The position numbers and the translations under genes are program-made. Shown here piece by piece: positions 25,827 to 39,654 of a stretch of 64,000 bases of DNA (the first letter of the stretch is position 1; the number at the start of each line of letters is the position of its first letter). This DNA is from Quercus robur (Eukaryota; Streptophyta; Magnoliopsida; Fagales; Fagaceae), in NCBI RefSeq assembly GCF_932294415.1, contig NC_065537.1:50512302-50576301 (forward strand), given 5' to 3'. Under the pieces are notes generated by a model, which was not told the origin of the DNA, ran no database searches, and worked only from the letters and a program-made list of their open reading frames with translations.

Positions 25827-27912
25827 ATGAAGGTTATAGCAGCATATTTGTTGGCTGTTTTGGGAGGGAACACCAGCCCTTCAGCTGAGAACTTGAAGGA
25901 CATTCTTGGATCCGGTACCATTCTTTCCTCCTTTCAAATGGGTTAATCTGATTTCACCCAGTTACATTTCTGAAATTTCAAATTCTTCACTTTTGTATTT
26001 GTTTTTTGGTTAAATGTTTTGTCTTTCTTTCAAATGGGTTTTAAATGATTGTATCATTTGCTTCCTTATAAGTTGGATGAAAAATTGGTCAGACAAGTTT
26101 CATGTATTGCAACCAATGTATAGCCTTCATAAGTTTTTTATTTTTCCTATAGAAATGTTTCGTCAGACATGGGATTTGTGTTTGGTTTTGGCTAGATTTG
26201 AATAGGTTCCCTTCTATGTTGGCTGCAATTTAGCTTTTGGGGCAGTTGTTATTATGTTTTAATATGGGAGATGGGTTAGATGATTTACAGTTCATTTGTG
26301 AGCATCATAATATAATGAGAAAAATGGTAAAGAGTGATTGCAAGTGGGTTGAGTCTATAAGGCTTGTTCTTAAGTTGATTGTATATCTTATAATTTTTTT
26401 TTACTTAAGAGGGGTCTGTCTGAAATCTCTTTCAGACTGGTGCTTGTGGCCTAATGTTTTGGGCAACAAGTGGAAGAATTTAAATAATTTGGGGGGTGGT
26501 TGTATTAGTTCCTCTATATGTGGACAAATGAAGACTTGCGCATATGTTGTATTTTGTATGGAAAGAACATTAAAGGAGAGACTCGCTGCCCCTACATTTG
26601 ATTAGAAGATGGATATGTTATTTTTGTTTCAACAATTTCTGTTGTTTAATGCATTAAGATTGACTTGCTGCAATTCATATCAGAATAAAAATTCTCATAA
26701 TTATCTGAATGTTATGCTTTTTGTTTCCTTTGGTTCAAGTAGCAAATTCAATTCTAATTGTGAAAGTGGAATTGTTCATGCTTTTGTTTGCTTTTCCCTT
26801 TTTAAAATATGAAATCATCTGGATTCTTGGTTGATGCTATCATGCCATCATTTTAACTAATATATTTTTGGAAATAAAACCAAACTAAAGTTTTCTGGTA
26901 ATAATGATTAGTATATTATTGATATATTTTTTTCTTAATCTGCAGTTGGAGCTGAAGTTGATGATGATAAAATTGAGCTTCTCTTGTCTGAAGTCAAGGG
27001 TAAAGATATAACTGAGCTTATTGCATCTGGAAGAGAGAAATTGGCATCTGTGCCTTCTGGTGGTGGTGGTGGTGCTGTTGCAGTTGCCGCAACAGGGGGT
27101 GGTGGTGGTGCAGCTGCTGCTCCTGCTGCAGCTGAGGCAAAGAAAGAGGAAAAGGTGGAAGAGAAAGAGGAATCAGATGATGTAAGCATTCTACAACAAA
27201 ATTTAATAACCTTGATTAATTAACATAACCTTCTAAATTTACTTGTCGGATTTGGTTTCTTCTTCCCTTCCATCCAAATAAATTTTCCAAACCTCTCAAT
27301 TCATATAATTATTTTGCAAGTATTTTCTTTTAGGGACTAGGGCCAGGGGATTACATATATTCCAATTATGATATTTATTTTTGTGCTTAGCATTTTTTGT
27401 TCAAGTGTATCCTTACATATACATGATATCAATTTTAGGAGCCATGTGTAGCTGTGGTGCCACATTTAGGTATTAACATTAGACAACATGCTAAATTCAA
27501 ATTCAAGGGCTAAAATTGGTCAAATCAGAGCATCAAGAATATGATTGAAATTAGATTGTGTGGCCAAATGAGACAAAATTCAAAGTGGTAACTTTAGGTA
27601 GTGGGGCAACACCAGTCTGGCCCTTTTCTTTCTTGCTTTTGCACCATGGGATCCCAGTAGACTCTATGGGGACCAGTGGGAATGGGTGACAAATCCATGT
27701 CCTCTCTTTAGACTAGACTATTTCACATAGGAGCATGAACTTTGTTTCTTTAGAGATGTTACCTTTACCCTAATGGCTTTTTTTTTTTTTTTTTGGGTAC
27801 TTACCAAAGAAAAAAAAGCAAGCAGGCGTATATAATTTAATCCCATTTTAATCTGACTTCTTTTCTTTTGTTCTACTTTTTGCAGGATATGGGCTTCAGT
27901 CTCTTTGATTGA
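25827..27912 (+). CDS. RPP2: 60S acidic ribosomal protein P2, three coding exons
   Basis: P2 forms the lateral stalk of the large ribosomal subunit with P0 and P1 and helps recruit elongation factors in the cytosol. Exons 25827-25914, 26946-27181 and 27886-27912 join with GT-AG introns to 116 residues, the usual size. The start [20 protein letters not shown] is a typical P2 N-terminus. It is followed by the helical dimerisation part ([20 protein letters not shown]), the Gly/Ala-rich hinge, the acidic [15 protein letters not shown] stretch and the conserved C-terminal DMGFSLFD, which binds translation factors. Exon 3 encodes only that tail. The breakpoint of the inverted duplication lies within exon 2 (about 27006), yet this gene is whole, so it is the parental copy or was kept by selection. 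Confidence 0.95.
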
Positions 27913-29660
27913 GGAATTAGGATATCAAGTTACTTTTGTTTCAAGATTTCTCCAATTCAGGACTTTGTAGAACTTAAGAGTTTGTCTCTACAGGCTGTCA
28001 TTTTTGGTTGTTTCCCATTTAAGACACGGAGATTGATAACCATGCTGTGTTAAAAAATTGTCTGGATTTTGTCTTTTCAATTTGCGATGTTCCTTGAGAT
28101 GCTGGCATGGTCTACTAATTTCCCATACTCGTTGGATGTTGATACTTGAGACTTCTGATCTTGGATGGCTGAAGTTTTGAGTATTGATTATTTTGAAATT
28201 TTAGCCCAGAGAAGTATTTCTGAGACATGAGTTAATACTTAAGTTAACTAATGAGTGAAACGATGCTTAAATTTTTGCAGCAATAAAATGCCAATGAAAT
28301 CCACCATACGCTTATGTCACAATAAAATCATGCCAATAACTGTTGATACTTAAAAATAAGTAATAGTATACAATTTGAAGGGCTGCCAGTAGATGGGTTG
28401 TTGGGGGCAGCAATTGCAAACTACAAGCTGGCAGTGGCAACAGGAATTTAGTGAACCATTGTGGTAAATGGTGCTATAAATGTATGCGGTGGCCACTGTT
28501 CTTGAGAGTGCTGCTGACAGTGGCCGTAGGGAGGTGTTGGTGGTGACACACTGACCATGAAGTGGTATAAGTGAAGGTGCAGAGCTTAGTAAAGTCAGAT
28601 TTGATATTGTTTCCAAATTAGGATGATATCATGCAAAACTCTATGTTTGTTGTGGGATGCCATAGTCAGATTCCCAAAGAAACTGCACTTTTAGTCTCAT
28701 GATTGTCATATGTTTTGCTTAATAATGGACACAGCTGGATAAGGTTCACCTTCGAGATGGTTTGGAGGAAAACTGTTCCAGAGAAATTGCTTGTCACAAT
28801 TTCATATTCCCATGCAATACTTTTGGTTGTGGTTTTAATTCCTAATCGTTAAATTTTTTTAATACCTCAATAGAAATATTTCAGGGAGATAGATTTGAAT
28901 GTCCCACGATCTAAGGTTCTACAACAAAGCTTACAAATTTGTATCCTTCTTCCCTCCATTGTTTCAAAACTTCATTTAGCATTGTATCCTTGTCCAAGCG
29001 AGTTTGGACTGGTTTTTGCTTTGTTAGGATCACTGCTCTTTGATAGCCTTGTCCCTTTGCTTGGAAGATACCTTTTTGTATTGCTAGCTTAAGAGTGTGG
29101 CCTAGATTTTGCTGTGGACTCGTCTGGTTTGGCAGCCTTCCATGATTTTTCTGACTTCTTTGTTCTTCAACTGGAATGCTATGCTGCCTCATTTCATTCC
29201 CCTTCTCCTCTGTCCTGCTGCGAGAATAAAGACTTCCTAGTTTGTAGGAATCTGGTTTTTTTTTATGGATACGCTGCAGAACTTATCCCTTCCTTTGTTG
29301 TGGAGTAGTGAGTAGTCCTCTTGATTCCAAGCTCTGCTATTCATGTTAATTAAATGTTTAGTAGACATTAGACATTAAAGCTTCTGTAAGACGAGTGACT
29401 TTACCTTCAAGGAGCATCTGGTTCTTGCAGGTCCATATGGTCTATGGGGTCACTACCATGATTGTTTCAAAGCATGGGTTGACTTCGCTTAATGACTTCA
29501 CTTGCTTCAGCCAAGTGGCTATCCAATGGAGAGAGCAGCTGGTTCCTGCTGGTCCATATGGTCCACGAGGTCACTACCATGGTTGTTTCAAAGCATGGCT
29601 TGACAACTTCATTTGCTTCAGCCAAGTGGCTATCCAATGGAGTATGTTGCAAGGGGCCAA

Positions 29661-29728
29661 AATGGCCAACTGGCCCTAAAATCGTAAGTATATAGTTAGT
29701 AGGTTCCATTTACAAACATTTTAACTTA
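29661..29728. other. Right-arm specific junction sequence
   Basis: Sequence from GGCCAAAATGGCCAACTGGC to the element end has no counterpart in the left arm. Nothing else recognised. Confidence 0.4.
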
Positions 29729-30663
29729 CTAGCATCTCGAGTCTTAAAGTCTCGATTTTGGGACTATAAATCGAGTCTTTGATGCTCGATTTGTATGCTT
29801 GGACCACTTCTGATGTGGCAGTTTTTCCACGTGGGTGTCCACCTGGAAATCTAAGACTCGATTTCAAACCCAAATTTTTTTTTTTTTAAATTCAAAGTCT
29901 GTACATGCCAAAATACCCCAAACAAATTTAAGAAATTTCACTACGCAAATCAGAGGGAGAGAAAGAGAAACACACAGCTACTCAGATCAGATCAGAGGGA
30001 GAGAAACAGAGAACCTTATCGCTAAACCTCACCAGCGCAGCCTGGGGCTCGCGCCGGCCAGCGTCGCGTGCGACCAGGGGCTTGCGTGAGCCTCAGGCCG
30101 CACGCGAGCCCCAGGCCGCGAGCGACCTAGGGTCGCGCGAGCCCCAGGCCGCGCGCGACCTAGGGTCGCGCGAGCCCCTGGCAGTACGCGAGCCCCAGGC
30201 CGGCACGAGCCCTAGGCCGCGCGCGACCCAGGGTCGCGCGAGCCCCTAGCAGCGCGCGAGCCCCAGGCCGGCACGAGCCCTAGGCCGCGCGCGACCCAGG
30301 GTCGCGCGAGCCCCTGGCAGCGCGCGAGCCCCAGGCCGGCGCGAGCTCCTGGCCGCGCGCGACGCTGGTCGGCGCGCCCCAGGCCACCTGGGTCTCGCGC
30401 GAGCCTGGGTCTCCGATCTCGATCTTCTCTCCCTTTCTGTTTCTGGTTTTCTTTTCTTTTTTTCTCTGGGTTTTTCCTCTGATGCTCTGGTGTTTGGTCT
30501 GAGTGTTATTAATAAGGGTTAGAAATCGAGTCTTAGAGACTCGATTTCCATGTGAATGCCAAGTGGCAACTCTGCCACATCAAAGCTGATCCAAACTACA
30601 AATCGAGTCCCAAAGACTCGATTTTGAAGGCCAAAATCGAGTCTTTAAGACTCGAGATGCTAG
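29729..30663. mobile_element. Terminal-inverted-repeat element with a GC-rich, gene-leader-like core, 935 bp
   Basis: Ends CTAGCATCTCGAGTCTT and, read inward from the right, the same CTAGCATCTCGAGTCTT. Similarity between the ends continues for about 150 bp and includes GATGTGGCAG. The flanks read TA on both sides. The ends contain a series of short palindromes built from ATCGAGTCTT and AAGACTCGAT. The core has a leader-like AGAGGGAGAGAAA region, a 68-bp GC-rich tandem repeat and a TCTC/CTTTT-rich part, resembling captured host sequence. It is absent from the left arm. The superfamily is uncertain (Mutator-like or Tc1/mariner-like). Confidence 0.7.
30167..30370. repeat. 68-bp GC-rich tandem repeat, about three copies
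   Basis: The motif GCAG starts the same phase at 30181, 30249 and 30317. Units are rich in CGCGCGAGCCCC and GCCGCGCGCGACC. The base composition is far above the surrounding DNA and CpG-dense. Confidence 0.85.
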
Positions 30664-31590
30664 TAAGTTGCATACATGTGTTTGAATATAATTGGGAAAC
30701 GTAATATACTACACATATAATTGTACTAAGTTTTGTCCATCAATATAATTCATGACAAAACCCAACTTATCCTGTTTATATTAATTTATCTTTGAATATA
30801 TTTGATTTTCTACATGTAAGAAAAAAAAAATTTTTGACTTTAAGAATTGCCATCTTCTCACCATGTTATTTTATTTTTTATTTTTTAATGAATGAGATAT
30901 TTATTATTATTAAAGAACCCAACACAGGACAGGACTATACCAAGCATTATTGCAATGTATCAAAAACCCAAGAATTCAAGCCTTATTATGCGGTAGTTAA
31001 AAAAATAATCACAATACCCTCATAAATTCATTACTATGAAGTAGATAGCATAAACAAAAATTGAGAGAGAGCACACAAACTTGAAAAATAGCATATACCA
31101 ACATCTTGGTACTCCACAAAGCACAAGAAAAAAAATTATAACAGAAAAAATAAAAAATAAAATCTGAATGGTGCGCAGGTGAATATTTATCCATCCTATG
31201 GTTTTTCACTATAGTTGAAAAACCACATTTAAAGAATAAGTGATCCCTATTGTCCACTAAATTCCTACAAAAAAAATTCAAAGAACATCACCTTTATACC
31301 CCATTAAAACATAGCACTTAAACCTAGGTATAGGATGGATAAATATTCACTTGCGCACCATTTTAGTTTAGCTTTAACAAATAGCTTTCTTTGAACTTCA
31401 TATGCTCTTGCCAAACCCACAATTTTGGTGAGTTATATAACACAAAGAATGTATTTTTCATGTTCAGTCAAAGCACAGTTCCTAATTTTCATTATTTGCC
31501 CTATCTTGATTTAGACTAAATGCGTATTTAGATTAATTTTTTGTTGAAAAACTTATTTGCTAGATAATTATTCCTACAAACAGCATCAAG

Positions 31591-32121
31591 CGTCATCTCA
31601 TAAATCCATTTCTACAAAGCACTGTGGGTTAAATTTAGTTTATTATGATTTGTACGATTCGATTAACACCGAGATTTAGGTTATAATAGTCTAATAGACA
31701 TTTTGTTACTTTTGTTAATGATGCTTCATAAAAGGTGTGAGTGTATTTGATGAAAAAAAAAAAAAAAAAAACCAAATATTTCAACACCATGATGAAGAGA
31801 AAAATAATGTGTTTTCATATTGAAAATGAAGATGAATATGGATGCTATGGACTTTGAAATTTATTGTTTAGAATGTAGAAATAAATTTCCTTGGTCAAAA
31901 CAATTAGCATCAAAAGAATCATAGAGCTGAACCTTAGTTTCATCTTTTATAAAATTTATGGATTACTTCAAAAATGCCACAAGATTCCTTAATTACATGT
32001 AAGATTTTATCAATAGCTCATATTGTGTGATTTTAAGAAAATACCCCCAAAATAACAATAAAAAAAGGACGTAAAAAAACCTTTGTACTATGTTACACGT
32101 TCAAGGGTAAAAGTTCACACA

Positions 32122-32152
<31 letters not shown>

Positions 32153-33121
32153 TTTTAAAATTATCTAATGTATTAAAAGAAGTGATTGTTAATCATGGAA
32201 TAATTAGGTTTAAAAAAAAATATGAACATTAAAATCTAAGAATTAGTCCACTTTTATCGATGATGTAATACATATGGTTCACATTCTGCAATGTCAAAAA
32301 TTTTTTTTTTTTAATTGAATCTTTTCATTAGAATTAGAAAACAATTAATTCTTAAAACATTTGGTAATTTAAATCGGTCGAGAAATTTTTGATTTGGAAA
32401 CTTGGAAATAGTAATACAGCACCGTTTTTGCATTTTAGCTTTGGAAACTATAGGGATATAGAAGTAATTCAGTTACCCAAAACCCTAAAATCCCTAGAGC
32501 CATTCCTCAGTGCGGTCCACATTCCAAAATTCTGCTCTCCTTTGTTTTTTCCGTTCATTGTTCACCGTGACCGTTGCTGTTGAGAGGTAAGAGGTAACTG
32601 TATTCCACTCTCATTTTTGCAATGTTTTATTGTTCCTCTAATTATTAAAGTCTATGGACACAATAAAATCTCACAATTTTTATGCTCTAGATGTTTTGAA
32701 AATGTTGTTATGAAAATGTTAGTAAGATTTTATTGTCAATCCTACAAATTTTACTGCTTATTATAGAGTCTTATAAATTGTGCGTCAGTATTTAAAACAC
32801 ACAACATTAAATCTAATTAAGAAATTAATTTACTGTATTGTTGTCGTAACATTAATGAACCAATCAAATTCATTGCTATATCTGCTAAAATTAATATGTT
32901 TAGCATTTTCCAATTTCTGTTCATTAGTTGTTAGGAAACTAGTCATTCCCCTGTTTATGTATATATATGTATCTTTATGTATATGTATACATATGTATAT
33001 ATGTATGTATATGTATATGCATACATAGGTATATGTATATGCATACATATGTATATGTATATGTATACATATAGATACATATAGATATATATAGATACAT
33101 ATATGTATATACATATATTTG

Positions 33122-33156
<35 letters not shown>

Positions 33157-33773
33157 GCATATATGTATATATAAATACATACATATATATATATATATAT
33201 ATGCATATAGATACATAGATACATATATACATATAAATACATACATACATATACATATATGTATATATTACATATAGATACATATATGCATATAGATACA
33301 TATATAAATATACATATAGATACATATATATATGTATATGTATACATATAGATACATATATATATGTAATGTATATATATATATATATATATATGTATAC
33401 ATACATATATATATATATGTATACATATGTATATATGTATCTATATACATATACATATACATACATATATACATATACATATAGATACATACATATATGT
33501 ATATGTGTACATATAGATACATACATATACATATACATATATATATATATATATATACATATAGATTCATACATATACATACATATATATATACATATAC
33601 ATATAGATACATACATATACATACAGATATACATACATTTGGTGTAGTTAAAAACATCACTACATTGCAACCTTTTCTAACTTCTTCGCATTAACCAATA
33701 TTGAAAATATATTTGATCGTCGAAAATGAGCAAAAAGTGGTAGATATGTTTCTAGTTTGATTTTTGTATCAAG
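31591..33773 (+). repeat. Tandem array unit 1 (2183 bp)
   Basis: Starts CGTCATCTCATAAATC. Order in every unit: a CACCATGATGAAGA block, a TA tract, the leader block with telo box, a splice-donor-like GAGAG/GTAAGAGG, an AT-rich part ending near CATTCCCCTGTTTATG, a TATG/CATA microsatellite (here 32957-33638), then GGTGTAGTTAAAAACATCAC and CGAAAATGAGCAAAAAGTGG. Its first 800 bp is also the outer end of the inverted duplication. Confidence 0.93.
32390..32586 (+). promoter_or_regulatory. Promoter/first-exon-like block of unit 1
   Basis: Telo box AAACCCTAA (32480-32488), a CT-rich leader, then GTTGAGAG followed by donor GTAAGAGG at 32587. No coding potential of its own. Confidence 0.5.
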
Positions 33774-35454
33774 TGTCATCTCATAAATCCATTTCTACAA
33801 AGCACAGTGGGTTAAATTTGGTTTATTATGATTTGTACGATTCGATTAACGCCGAGGTTTAGGTTATAATAGTCTAATAGACATTTTGTTACTTTTGTTG
33901 ATGATGCTTCATAAAAGGTGTGAGTGTATTTGATGGAAAAAAAAAAAAAACCAAATATTTCAACACCATGATGAAGAGAAAAATAATGTGTTTTCATATT
34001 GAAAATGAAGATGAATATGGAAGCTATGGACTTTGAAATTTATTGTTTAGAATGTAGAAATAAATTTCCTTGGTCAAAACAATTAGCATCAAAAGAATCA
34101 TAGAGCTGAACCTTAGTTTCATCTCTTATAAAATTTATGGATTACTTCAAAAATGCCACAAGATTCCTTAATTACATGTAAGATTTTATCAATAGCTCAT
34201 ATTGTGTGATTTTAAGAAAATACCTCCAAAATAACAAAAAAAAAGGATGTAAAAAAACCTTTGTACTATGTTACACGTTTAAGGGTAAAAGTTCAAACAA
34301 TATATATATATATATATATATATTTTTAATTTTAAAATTATCTAATGTATTAGAAGTAGTGATTGTTAATCATGGAATAATTAGGTTTTAAAAAAATAAG
34401 AACATTAAAATCTAAGAATTAGTCCACTTTTATCGATGATGTAATATATATGGTTCACATTCTGCCTTGTCATTTTTTTTTTTTAATTGAATCTTTTCAT
34501 TAGAATTAGAAAACAATTAATTCTTAAAACATTTGGTAATTTAAATCGGTCGAGAAGTTTTTGATTTGGAAACTTGGAAATAGTAATATGGCACCGTTTT
34601 TGCATTTTAGCTTTGGAAACTATAGGGGTATAGAAGTAATTCAGTTAGCCAAAACCCTAAAATCCCTAAAGCCATTCCTCAGTGCGGTCCACATTCCAAA
34701 GTTCTGCTCTCCTTTGTTTTTTTCCGTTCATTGTTCACTGTGACCGTTGCTGTTGAGAGGTAAGAGGTAACAGTATTCCACCCTCATTTTTGTAATATTT
34801 TATTGTTCCTTTAATTATTAAAGTCTATGGATATAATAAAATCTCACAACTTTTATGCTCTAGATGTTTGGAAAATTTTGTTATGAAAATGTTAGTAAGA
34901 TTTTATTGTCAATCCTACAAATTTTACTGCTTATTACAGAGTCTTATAAATTGTGCATCAGTATTTAAAACACACAACAATAAATCTAATTAAGAAATTA
35001 ATTTACTGTATTGTTGTCGTAGCATTAATGAACCAATCAAATTCGTTGCTATATCTGCTAAAATTAATATGTTTAGCATTTTCCAATTTCTCTTCATTAG
35101 TTGTTAGGAAACTAGTCATTCCTCTGTTTATGTATATATATGTATCTTTATGTATATGTATACATATGTATATATGTATGTATATGTATATGCATACATA
35201 TGTATATGTATATGTATGTATATGTATATGCATACATATGTATATGTATATGTATACATATAGATACATATAGATACATATATGTATATACATATATTTG
35301 TATATGTATATATATATGTATATATATAGATATGTATGTATCTATATGTATATATGTATCTATATGTATGTAATGCATATGTATGTATCTATATGTATAT
35401 GTATGTAGATACATATAGATACATATATTTGTATATGTATATATATACATATAC

Positions 35455-35490
<36 letters not shown>

Positions 35491-35508
35491 CTATATGTAT
35501 ATGCATAC

Positions 35509-35547
<39 letters not shown>

Positions 35548-35774
35548 CATATAAATGCATATATGTATATGCATACATATATACATATATGTATATATTA
35601 CATATAGCTACATATATGCATATAGATACATATAGATACATATATATACATATAGATACATACATACATATACATATATGTATATATTTCATATAGATAC
35701 ATATATGCATATATATATATAAATATACATATAGATACATACATATATGTATATGTGTATATATAGATACATAC

Positions 35775-35807
<33 letters not shown>

Positions 35808-35838
35808 CATATAGATTCATACATATTTATACATACAT

Positions 35839-35869
<31 letters not shown>

Positions 35870-36037
35870 GATACATACATATACATACAGATATACATAC
35901 ATTTGGTGTAGTTAAAAACATAACTACATTGCAGCCTTCTCTAACTTCTTCGCATTAACCAATATTGAAAATATATTTGATCGTCGAAAATGAGCAGAAA
36001 GTGGTAGATATGTTTCTAGTTGAATTTTTGTATTAAG
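33774..36037 (+). repeat. Tandem array unit 2 (2264 bp)
   Basis: Same order as unit 1 with only scattered differences outside the microsatellite, which is the longest of the four (35128-35902). Confidence 0.93.
34560..34759 (+). promoter_or_regulatory. Promoter/first-exon-like block of unit 2
   Basis: Telo box at 34652-34660; donor-like GAGAG/GTAAGAGG with the junction after 34759. Confidence 0.5.
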
Positions 36038-36563
36038 CGTCATCTCATAAATCTATTTCTACAAAGCATAGTGGGTTAAATTTGTTTTATTATGATTTGT
36101 ACGATTCGATTAACGCCGAGGTTTAGGTTATAATAGTCTAATAGACGTTTTGTTACTTTTGTTGATGATGCTTCATAAAAGGTGTGAGTGTATTTGGTGA
36201 AAAAAAAAAAAAAACAAATATTTCAACACCATGATGAAGATAAAATAATGTGTTTTCATATTGAAAATGAAGATGAATATGGAAGCTATGGACTTTGAAA
36301 TTTATTGTTTAGAATTTAGAAATAAATTTCCTTGGTCAAAACAATTAGCATCAAAAGAACCATAGAGCTGAACCTTAGTTTCATCTCTTATAAAATTTAT
36401 GGATTACTTCAAAAATGCCACAAGATTCCTTAATTACATGTAAGATTTTATTAATAGGTCATATTGTATGATTTTAAGAAAATAGCTCCAAAATAACAAA
36501 AAAAAAAAGGACGTAAAAAAACCTTTGTACTATGTTACACGTTCAAGGGTATAAGTTCAAACA

Positions 36564-36594
<31 letters not shown>

Positions 36595-37791
36595 AAAATT
36601 ATCTAATGTATTAGAAGAAGTGATTGTTAAATGGAATAATTAGGTTTTAAAAAAAATATGAACATTAAAATCTAAGAATTAGTCCACTTTTATCGATGAT
36701 GTAATACATATGGTTCATATTCTGCCATGTCAAAATTTTTTTTTTAATTGATTCTTTTCATTAGAATTAGAAAACAATTAATTCTTAAAACATTTGGTAA
36801 TTTAAATCGGTTGAGAAGTTTTTGATTTGGAAACTTGGAAATAGTAATACGGCACCGTTTTTGCATTTTAGCTTTGGAAACTATAGGGGTATAGAAGTAA
36901 TTCAGTTACCCAAAACCCTAAAATCCCTAAAGCCATTCCTCAGTGCGGTCCACATTCCAAAGTTTTGCTCTCCTTTGTTTTTTTCCGTTCATTGTTTACT
37001 GTGACCGTTGCTGTTAAGAGGTAAGAGGTAACTGTATTCCACTCTCATTTTTGCAATGTTTTATTGTTCCTCTAATTGTTAAAGTCTATGGACACAATAA
37101 AATCTCACAATTTTTATGCTCTAGATGTTTTGAAAATGTTGTTATGAAAATGTTAGTAAGATTTTATTGTCAATCCTACAAATTTTACTGCTTATTACAG
37201 AGTCTTATAGCTTGTGCGTCAGTATTTAAAACACACAACAATAAATCTAATTAAGAAATTAATTTACTGTATTGTTGTCGTAGCATTAATGAACCAATCA
37301 AATTCATTGCTATATCTGCTAAAATTAATATATTTAGCATTTTCCAATTTCTGTTCATTAGTTGTTAGGAAACTATTCATTCTTTTGTTTATGTATATAT
37401 ATGTATCTTTATGTATATGTATACATATGTATATATGTATGTATTTGTATATGCATACATATGTATACATATGTATATATACATATAGATTCATACATAT
37501 ACATACATATATATATACATAAAGATACATACATATACATATATATATATATACATATAGATTCATACATATACATACATATATATATACATATACATAT
37601 ATATATATATATATATACATATATATACATATATATACGTACAGATATACATACATTTGGTCTAGTTAAAAACATCACTACATTGCAGTCTTCTCTAACT
37701 TCTTCGCATTAACCAATATTGAAAGTATATTTGATCGTCGAAAATGAGCAAAAAGTGGTAGATATGTTTCTAGTTGGATTTTTGTATCAAG
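36038..37791 (+). repeat. Tandem array unit 3 (1754 bp)
   Basis: Shortest unit; the microsatellite is contracted to 37391-37653. The rest is near identical to the other units. Confidence 0.93.
36822..37020 (+). promoter_or_regulatory. Promoter/first-exon-like block of unit 3
   Basis: Telo box at 36913-36921. The junction after 37020 reads AAGAG/GTAAGAGG, so this unit alone has GTTAAGAG where the others have GTTGAGAG. Confidence 0.5.
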
Positions 37792-39346
37792 CGTCATCTC
37801 ATAAATCCATTTCTACAAAGCATAGTGGGTTAAATTTGGTTTATTATGATTTGTACGATTCGATTAACGCCGAGGTTTAGGTTATAATAGTCTAATAGAC
37901 ATTTTGTTACTTTTGTTGATGATGCTTCATAAAAGGTGTGAGTGTATTTGATAAAAAAAAAAAAAAACCAAATATTTCAACACCATGATGAAGAGAAAAA
38001 TAATGTGTTTTCATATTGAAAATGAAGATGAATATGGAAGCTATGGACTTTGAAATTTATTGTTTAGAATGTAGAAATAAATTTCCTTGGTCAAAACAAT
38101 TAACATCAAAAGAATCATAGAGCTGAACCTTAGTTTCATCTCTTATAAAATTTATGGATTACTTCAAAAATGCCACAAGATTCCTTAATTACATGTAAGA
38201 TTTTATCAATAGCTCATATTGTGTGATTTTAAGAAAATACCTCCAAAATAACAAAAAGAAGGACGTAAAAAAACCTTTGTATTATGTTACACGTTCAAGG
38301 GTAAAAGTTCAAACAATATATATATATTTTAATTTTAAAATTATCTAATGTATTAGAAGAAGTGATTGTTAATCATGGAATAATTAGGTTTTAAAAAAAA
38401 TATGAACATTAAAATCTAAGAATTAGTCCACTTTTATCGATGATGTAATACATATGGTTCACATTCTGCCATGTCAAAATTTTTTTTTTTAATTGAATCT
38501 TTTCATTAGAATTAGAAAACAATTAATTTTTAAAACATTTGGTAATTTAAATCGGTCGAGAAGTTTTTGATTTGGAAACTTGGAAATAGTAATACGGCAC
38601 CGTTTTTGCATTTTAGCTTTGGAAACTATAAGGGTATAGAAGTAATTCAGTTAGCCAAAACCCTAAAATCCCTATAGCCATTCCTCAGTGCGGTCCACAT
38701 TCCAAAGTTCTGCTCTCCTTTGTTTTTTTCCGTTCATTGTTCACTGTGACCGTTGCTGTTGAGAGGTAAGAGGTAACTGTATTTCACTCTCATTTTTGCA
38801 ATGTTTTATTGTTCCTCTAATTATTAAAGTCTATGGACACAATAAAATCTCACAATTTTTATGTTTTAGATGTTTTGAAAATGTTGTTATGAAAATGTTA
38901 GTAAGATTTTATTGTCAATCCTACAAATTTTACTGCTTATTATAGAGTCTTATAAATTGTGCGTCAGTATTTAAAACACACAACAATAAATCTAATTAAG
39001 AAATTAATTTACTGTATTGTTGTCGTAGCATTAATGAACCAATCAAATTCATTGCTATATCTGCTAAAATTAATATGTTTAGCATTTTCCAATTTCTGTT
39101 CATTAATTGTTAGGAAACTAGTCATTCCCCTGTTTATGTATATATATGTATCTTAATGTATATGTATACATATGTATATATATATGTATATGTATATGCA
39201 TACATACATATATGTATATGTATACATATAGATACATATATGTATATACATATATTTGTATATGTATATATATATATATATATGTATATACATATAGATA
39301 CATATATATACATATAGATACATGTATATACATATATACATATATT

Positions 39347-39385
<39 letters not shown>

Positions 39386-39623
39386 GCATATAGATACATA
39401 GATACATATATACATATAGATACATATATAAATATACATATAGATACATATATATATATATATATATATGCATATAGATACATATATATATACATATATG
39501 CATATAGATACATACATACACATATAGATACATATATACATATACATATAGATACATACATATATGTATATCTGTACATATAGATACATACATATACATA
39601 TAGATTCATACATATACATACAT

Positions 39624-39654
<31 letters not shown>

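Larger units (their letters stand above)
27006..32390. repeat. Right arm of the large inverted duplication
   Basis: Matches the left arm read in reverse, from P2 exon 2 through intron 2, exon 3, the 3' flank (27913-29660) and, beyond the element at 29729-30663, the stretch 30665-32390. Intron 2 carries about 100 bp (about 27590-27690) lost from the left arm. The right end of the homology overlaps the first unit of the tandem array. Confidence 0.88.

Noticed and set aside
28350-29709. Minus- and plus-strand short frames mirrored at 19229-20488
   Set aside because: Conserved only because they lie in the inverted duplication; they fall in the 3' flank of P2 and show no protein motif.
30030-30410. 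CpG-rich island as a host gene promoter
   Set aside because: It lies wholly within a terminal-inverted-repeat element and consists largely of a 68-bp tandem repeat.
32389-32583. Conserved 60-65 codon frame repeated in all four units (MIWKLGN...)
   Set aside because: The frame overlaps the telo-box leader, has no protein-like composition and varies at its end; better explained as leader/first exon.
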